In this document: positions 1 through 5,480 of the stretch, one piece after another
Position numbering within the stretch: the first letter of the stretch is position 1
Layout of the letters: each line of letters begins with the position of its first letter
Assembly (NCBI GenBank): GCA_947462945.1
Contig: CANHTE010000131.1
Location: forward strand, 1-5,480
Source of the DNA: Acetobacteraceae bacterium
GTDB lineage: Bacteria > Pseudomonadota > Alphaproteobacteria > Acetobacterales > Acetobacteraceae
Reading direction: 5' to 3'
DNA length: 5,480 bases
Notes under the pieces: generated by a model
What the model was told of the DNA's origin: nothing
The model's database searches: none
What the model saw: only the letters and a program-made list of their open reading frames with translations
Translations under genes and position numbers: made by a program

Positions 1-212
1 ATTTGAAGGAATGTATTTTTAGTGTGCCCATGCCCGGAATGCGCGCCCAGCCGAATCCCAGCCACCATTGTGCAGCCTGCTGGGTCGAGATGGCGCTCCA
101 GCAACGCCATAACCTGTGCCACCCCACTTTGGCCGTCGGGGACGCCCAGGGATTTCTTCACGCGTGCGGACGCCCTCATCAGTGCCGAGCAGGCTGCGTG
201 GCGCGTGCTCAT
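1..212 (-). CDS. Partial hypothetical protein (5' part, runs off left edge)
   Basis: On the minus strand an ATG at 212-210 opens a frame with no stop for 70 codons up to the window edge. An excellent Shine-Dalgarno (AGGAGGG, plus-strand 222-228) sits 9 nt before it, which is the main support and decides the start. The protein begins MSTRHAACSALMRASARVKK and continues with a helical, slightly basic stretch (about residues 30-45, including VMALLERHLDP) and a Gly/His-rich segment (residues 52-63). I see no signal peptide, membrane segment or recognisable family motif. Two other frames of this stretch are also open, as is common in GC-rich DNA, so openness alone is weak evidence. It could be a short uncharacterised protein or a chance frame behind a chance SD. 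No function is assigned. Confidence 0.35.
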   Translation of the reverse strand, partial: MSTRHAACSALMRASARVKKSLGVPDGQSGVAQVMALLERHLDPAGCTMVAGIRLGAHSGHGHTKNTFLQ

Positions 213-1055
213 GACGAAGAACCCTCCTCTGCCTGGTTCCTGCTGCGCAGCGCCACCGTTCTGTGCCGGCCTCCAGCTGCTCTTTGCTGGAGAAGCAGCG
301 CCCGTGGCGTGTCATACCCCCTGCGCCTTAAGACTTGTTTGAGAGGGCAATGGCGCCTCCACGGCGCTGGATGACGACACGGCTGTGAAGCAACCTGCAG
401 CCTTGTGCTCCCGCCCCTTGGCGATGGCATGGCCAGGTTAAGACAGGCGAAGCGCCCATGATCTGGCTGAGCGGCCCTGTTTTCCCCATCTCGCGGTTTT
501 TGGGATCATCCTCGGCGAAACCGTGCCGCAGGTTATTCGTCTGGGGTCCGCTCCACCTCGCGACAGCATGGCGCGCCAAGCCCCGAACCTGCGGCCCTGG
601 CCGCGCGCCGAGAGCAAAATCCGTTCAAACGGAATCGTTTGAGCGGATAAAGATGCTCGAAAACAATGGGGTGGAGCGCGTGAAGGGAGCATGCCCAAGG
701 CCGCCCGCGCCCTGCCCGGCTGCTGCCCCTTCACGATCCCTGTCCGGAATGGCGCGCCTCGCTCGGTGCCCTCGCCGCGCCGGACGTGGCTGCCTGCCAT
801 CTGGGCCATGCCGCTGGGGTTCACCGCTCCGGCCGATGGCGGGCCCATCATGCTGGAAACCGCGACATATACGCACCCGCTGCCGCAAGGCTCACGAGCC
901 AGCCTCGCCCGGCGATGCAGGCATCATCCGGGTCGTCGCCTCCCGGCACATCCTCGAAGCTGACGTCGCGGGGAGGTGGGTGTTATCCGGCTATTCGGAT
1001 CGTGCCGCGCGGGAAAAGCCGGGAGCATTCGCCGAAACGCGGCGCGCAGGCTGAG
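213..1055. other. 843-bp stretch without a supportable gene
   Basis: This stretch lies between the partial minus-strand frame and the 3' end of the GNAT gene. Several frames are open on both strands, for example 458-1054 (+), 691-963 (+), 438-851 (-) and 625-888 (-). They give Arg/Pro/Ala/Ser-rich low-complexity translations, contradict one another, and lack a well-placed ribosome binding site. The least bad is 691-963 (+), with high GC at third codon positions in its first 60 codons, but its purine-rich stretch sits only 1 nt before the ATG. Contents that can be seen: a 7-bp hairpin (CTCCAGC 271-277 with GCTGGAG 286-292), which would lie in the leader of the partial minus-strand frame; the large palindrome at 612-658; and weak inverted repeats at 987-992/1017-1022 beyond the GNAT stop that do not make a convincing terminator. 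Confidence 0.5.
612..658. repeat. Long imperfect palindromic element (REP-like unit or operator)
   Basis: Two 13-bp arms, ATCCGTTCAAACG at 619-631 and CGTTTGAGCGGAT at 636-648, flank a 4-nt centre GAAT. The arms match except for one position, which would be a G.U wobble in RNA. An outer pair of 5-bp arms, GAGCA (612-616) and TGCTC (654-658), extends the symmetry after an asymmetric 2/5-nt internal loop. The centre plus the next base forms one GANTC site (632-636). It lies in non-coding DNA, about 400 bp beyond the end of the rnhB-ccrM-GNAT operon. The structure fits a dispersed palindromic repeat or a large dyad operator; no T-run follows on either strand, so it is not a standard terminator. 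The symmetry is read directly; the repeat interpretation is inference. Confidence 0.6.
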
Positions 1056-3333
<2,278 letters not shown>

Positions 3334-3473
3334 GGGTGCCGCCCAAGCCATCGGCGGAGCGGCACAGGGACCGCCAGCAGGAGACAGGGACAACGCGCAA
3401 AACACACTTGCAATGAAAGATGACAAATCTTACATGAACAATTAGCAATAAACAATCCATCTGGGAGATATCC
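3334..3473. promoter_or_regulatory. Divergent intergenic region between rnhB and the Bug gene
   Basis: This 140-bp gap separates the divergent rnhB (-) and solute-binding protein (+) genes. The half near rnhB is GC-rich; about 3400-3470 is strikingly A/T-rich for this window and is the likely promoter zone. For the plus strand, TTGCAA (3408-3413), 17 bp and TACATG (3431-3436) make a fair sigma70-like pair. For rnhB, TTGTCA on the minus strand (3421-3426) is a possible -35 without a convincing -10. The ribosome binding site GGGAG (3463-3467) of the plus-strand gene is clear. No obvious dyad operator is seen. Confidence 0.4.
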
Positions 3474-4466
3474 ATGATTTCGACTTCCCGTCGCGGCCTC
3501 CTCGCCGCCAGCGCTACCGGCCTGCTGTCCGGCAAAGCCGCCTTGGCCCAGCCCGGCCTGCCCGCCGGCTGGCCCGATCGTTCCATTCGAATCATCGTGC
3601 CTTATGCCGCTGGCGGCATCACGGATGTCATCAGCCGTGGCGTGGCCGTTGGCCTCCAGGCTGCCTTGGGACAGGCGGTGGTGGTCGAAAACCGCCCTGG
3701 CGCCAATGGCACGGTCGGCACCCTGGTGGCCGCCCGCGCGGCCGCCGATGGCACCACCATCACCATGGGCATCACCGATACCTTCGCCATCAACCGCTCC
3801 ACCTTCCGAACCTTGCCGTATAGCGACGAGAATGACTTCGCGCCCATCTCCATGGTGACGCGCGTCCCCTTCGCGCTGATGGTGGGCGCGCATCGCCGCG
3901 AGATCACGGATTTCGCCGGCTTCCTGCGGGAAGCGCGGCGCGAGGCCGGCCGGCTGACCTTTGCGTCCTGGGGCGTCGGTTCCTCCTCGCATCTCGCTTA
4001 TGAATTCGTGGCGCGGGCCGAACGCTTCGAAAAGCTGCACGTGCCCTTCGCTGCACAGGCGCCCGGCATGCAGGCCGTCGCCTCGGGCCAGGTGGATTCG
4101 ATGATGTTGCCGGTGGGGGGCGCCAATAGCCTGGCCGTGGACAACCGGGCCCGCATTCTGGCGCTGGCCCATCCCAGCCGCATCGAACTGACCCCCAATG
4201 TTCCCACGCTGACCGAGCTGGGCGTGCCGCTGGCCACCGGTCTCTGGCTGGCGCTCTACGCGCCGCGAGCCACGCCGGCACCCATCATCGCCCGCCTGAA
4301 CGCCGCCCTGCGTGAAGGGATGCGCCATGAGCAGACCATGAACGTCTTCCGCCAGCAGGCGGGCAGCCCCGAACCCTCCACGCCTGAGGAACTCACCGCT
4401 TTCGCGGTGCGGGAGCGGGCTCAATGGGCCCAGCTCGTCCAGGAAAAGGACATACGCGTCGAATAA
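3474..4466 (+). CDS. Tat-exported Bug/TctC family tripartite tricarboxylate transporter substrate-binding protein
   Basis: A complete 330-residue periplasmic solute-binding protein of the Bug (TctC) family, which captures small carboxylates or related compounds, often for TctAB-type transporters. The N-terminus has a twin-arginine signal: SRRGLL (5-10), a hydrophobic core to about residue 20, and a probable ALA/Q cleavage at 25/26. The mature protein opens with the family pattern WPDRSIRIIVPYAAGGITD (33-51), whose GG-x-x-D segment belongs to the ligand pocket. VVVENRPGANGTVG, LPYSDENDFAPISMV and a C-terminal TPEELTAFAVRERAQW are also typical. GGGAG stands 6 nt before the ATG. No TctA or TctB genes are adjacent, so this is an orphan Bug protein, which is common where the family is expanded. 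The ligand cannot be read from sequence. Confidence 0.95.
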   Translation: MISTSRRGLLAASATGLLSGKAALAQPGLPAGWPDRSIRIIVPYAAGGITDVISRGVAVGLQAALGQAVVVENRPGANGTVGTLVAARAAADGTTITMGITDTFAINRSTFRTLPYSDENDFAPISMVTRVPFALMVGAHRREITDFAGFLREARREAGRLTFASWGVGSSSHLAYEFVARAERFEKLHVPFAAQAPGMQAVASGQVDSMMLPVGGANSLAVDNRARILALAHPSRIELTPNVPTLTELGVPLATGLWLALYAPRATPAPIIARLNAALREGMRHEQTMNVFRQQAGSPEPSTPEELTAFAVRERAQWAQLVQEKDIRVE

Positions 4467-4504
4467 TCTTAACGATACATCCATAGGTTGCTGGAATCTT
4501 AACG
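4465..4504. repeat. 10-bp direct repeat, 30-bp period
   Basis: AATCTTAACG occurs at 4465-4474, overlapping the Bug gene stop codon, and again at 4495-4504, just before the hairpin. The offset is exactly 30 bp, close to three helical turns, and the match is perfect with no extension either side. Each copy carries a TTAA core, and the second overlaps a GANTC site (4494-4498). It could be a pair of protein-binding sites or a chance duplication. Confidence 0.5.
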
Positions 4505-4528
4505 GCCGGGGGGAGCATCCTCCCGGTC
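4504..4528 (+). terminator. Strong hairpin after the Bug gene, probable terminator
   Basis: The sequence CCGGGGGGA (4506-4514) can pair with TCCTCCCGG (4518-4526) around the 3-nt loop GCA (4515-4517). One pair is a G.U wobble, and two further weaker pairs extend the stem to 4504-4528. It begins 37 nt after the TAA stop. No T-run follows, so it would be a non-canonical terminator or an mRNA-stabilising 3' structure. The stem is seen directly; termination is inference. Confidence 0.45.
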
Positions 4529-4911
4529 ATGATCAGCAACCGGTTCATCGCCGCGACAAATGGAAGTTCCATCCGGCCATCCGCCCGGGGCTTCACGAAG
4601 CCTTCATCATTACGGTGGATGGTGGCCCGTATGATCACCACCAACTCCCTCGCGGCCTTCACCAAGGAGGTCGCTCCCCAACGCCCCGTGGCAGAGCCCA
4701 ACGCCATCCGCCGGCAAAACCCCGGCGAGGCAGGCGGCTTGAGCGCGGAACCCGTCGCTCAACGGCGATTGGAGGCGGTGCCGCCGGCGCCGGGCAAGCC
4801 CTTGCCACGCGGATCGCTGCTCGACCTCCGGGTCTGAAGCGCTTCAGCCTCTGGCGACCTGGCCGGCCCGCCCAATCGCTGCCTCCTTCACAGGCAAAAG
4901 CGTATGGATTG

Positions 4912-5016
4912 GGCTTGCGCAAGCCTCAGCTGTGGTTTTTGTCTGCGAAACCTGCGCCCTGCCACCGCAGGTTGCGTGAGGATACTGGGGCGCGAAAGCG
5001 TTTTGCCCAGGAAGGA
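4912..5016 (+). promoter_or_regulatory. Structured leader and ribosome binding site of the porin gene
   Basis: Two perfect inverted repeats occur in series. The first is a 14-bp palindrome, GGCTTGCGCAAGCC (4912-4925). The second is an 8-bp stem, AACCTGCG (4949-4956) with CGCAGGTT (4966-4973), around a 9-nt loop. A small CGC-GAAA-GCG hairpin (4991-5000) stands just before the ribosome binding site AGGAAGGA (5009-5016), 9 nt from the ATG. The T-run at 4936-4940 lies 10 nt beyond the first palindrome, so that palindrome is a poor terminator. I cannot place a convincing promoter. Confidence 0.4.
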
Positions 5017-5025
5017 CAGATTGAC

Positions 5026-5480
5026 ATGCGCGCCCCTCTCGCCGCATTCGCTGCATTTGCGAGCATTTGCTTCATGCAGCCTAGCCAGGCGCAGATCGCC
5101 ATCGGCGAGACGGGATTCACCGTCACCACCACCGGCACCTATGCGAGCGATTATCTGTTTCGCGGCATCAGCCAGACGCGGTCCCGCATGGCGTATCAGG
5201 GCACAAGCGAGGCCGTGCATTCCAGCGGCGTTTACGTGGGCGGCTTCATCTCCAACGCGCATTTCCAGGGCTGGGACGCCCGGCAGGAAATTGACGCCTA
5301 TGGCGGCTACCGTGTGACCCTCGGCGGATTCAATCTTGATTTTGGCGGCATTGGGTATCTTTACCCGGGCTATAACCGCCCGCCTGGCGGCGCCTCCCCC
5401 GTGCTCGATTTCGCAGAGATTTACGCCAAGGCCACGCGCGAAATCGGCCCCGTGAACCTGCTCGCCTCGGTCAACTACTC
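5026..5480 (+). CDS. TorF family putative porin (5' part, cut by right edge)
   Basis: The frame opens at ATG 5026 and stays open for 151 codons to the window end. It starts with a Sec signal peptide (hydrophobic core about residues 4-17, SQA/Q cleavage near 22/23). The mature start follows the Gcw_chp/TorF porin pattern: FTVTTTGTYASDYLFRGISQ (31-50), then alternating amphipathic strands VYVGGFISN, EIDAYGGYR, FNLDFGGIGYLYPG and DFAEIYAKATREIGPVNLLA. The SDYLFRGIS segment is the family hallmark, and strands rich in aromatic and Gly residues fit an outer-membrane beta-barrel. Members usually run to about 220-270 residues, so roughly the last third is missing. AGGAAGGA lies 9 nt upstream. Substrate is unknown; the family has few characterised members. 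It is unlikely to be co-transcribed with the Bug gene, given 559 bp and a hairpin between them. Confidence 0.9.
   Translation, partial: MRAPLAAFAAFASICFMQPSQAQIAIGETGFTVTTTGTYASDYLFRGISQTRSRMAYQGTSEAVHSSGVYVGGFISNAHFQGWDARQEIDAYGGYRVTLGGFNLDFGGIGYLYPGYNRPPGGASPVLDFAEIYAKATREIGPVNLLASVNY

Larger units (their letters stand above)
4467..5025. other. Intergenic region between Bug and porin genes; no supportable gene
   Basis: The 559 bp hold the direct repeat and hairpin at the left and a structured leader at the right. Between them two conflicting small frames are open. One is 4529-4837 (+, 102 codons, Ser/Arg/Pro-rich, many GC-ending codons, but the GGGAG lies 12 nt from the ATG inside the hairpin). 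The other is 4393-4707 (-, 104 codons, more protein-like in its first half, but overlapping the Bug gene by 74 bp and lacking a ribosome binding site). Neither shows a recognised motif. At most one can be real, and I would annotate neither without homologues. Confidence 0.45.

Noticed and set aside
326..347. Possible insertion-sequence end (CTTAAGACTTGTTTGAGAGG)
   Set aside because: It loosely recalls IS5-type ends, but no matching inverted copy, target duplication or transposase motif is found in the window.
458..1054. 198-codon plus-strand frame in the left gene-poor region
   Set aside because: It translates straight through the palindromic element, has low-complexity composition and no ribosome binding site.
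3334..3426. N-terminal extension of RNase HII by 31 residues
   Set aside because: The start at 3333 gives normal family length and places DEAGRG as expected; the extension has no ribosome binding site and lies in the divergent promoter region.
4393..4707. 104-codon minus-strand frame after the Bug gene
   Set aside because: It overlaps the Bug coding sequence by 74 bp, lacks a ribosome binding site and conflicts with an equally open plus-strand frame; no family recognised.

Overview
The window is a GC-rich chromosomal segment from an alphaproteobacterium, most likely Acetobacteraceae/Rhodospirillales (Roseomonas-like). The pointers are an unmistakable CcrM-type GANTC methyltransferase (the cell-cycle methylase of Alphaproteobacteria), its placement directly after rnhB, and a solitary Tat-exported Bug/TctC solute-binding protein, a family greatly expanded in Acetobacteraceae. 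The family assignment is inference from gene content; no rRNA or other marker is present.

Layout. Positions 1-212 (-) hold the 5' part of an unrecognised reading frame with a good Shine-Dalgarno that runs off the left edge. Positions 213-1055 hold no gene I can support, but carry a clear long palindromic element at 612-658. Positions 1056-3333 (-) form a compact operon transcribed leftwards: rnhB (RNase HII), ccrM (N6-adenine methyltransferase, TTG start) and a GNAT acetyltransferase whose start codon overlaps the ccrM stop by 4 bp. A short divergent, A/T-rich intergenic region (3334-3473) separates this operon from a complete Tat-signal Bug/TctC periplasmic binding protein (3474-4466, +). 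Positions 4467-5025 are mostly non-coding: a 10-bp direct repeat, a strong hairpin after the Bug gene, and a structured leader. The leader precedes the 5' part of a TorF-family putative outer-membrane porin (5026 to the right edge, +), which is cut off by the window.

Function. rnhB and ccrM both serve chromosome maintenance: removal of ribonucleotides and RNA primers, and post-replicative methylation of GANTC. The GNAT enzyme is probably translationally coupled to ccrM. The Bug protein and the porin are envelope uptake functions on the opposite strand, with no visible functional link to the operon.

The most interesting signal is regulatory. Three GANTC sites, the target of the encoded enzyme, lie within 55 bp in the ccrM leader, while none occurs in the 1.6 kb of ccrM and GNAT coding sequence downstream or in the 0.88 kb upstream. 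This suggests methylation-sensitive autoregulation, as known for Caulobacter ccrM. I see no defence system, CRISPR array, intact insertion sequence or new multi-gene system here.
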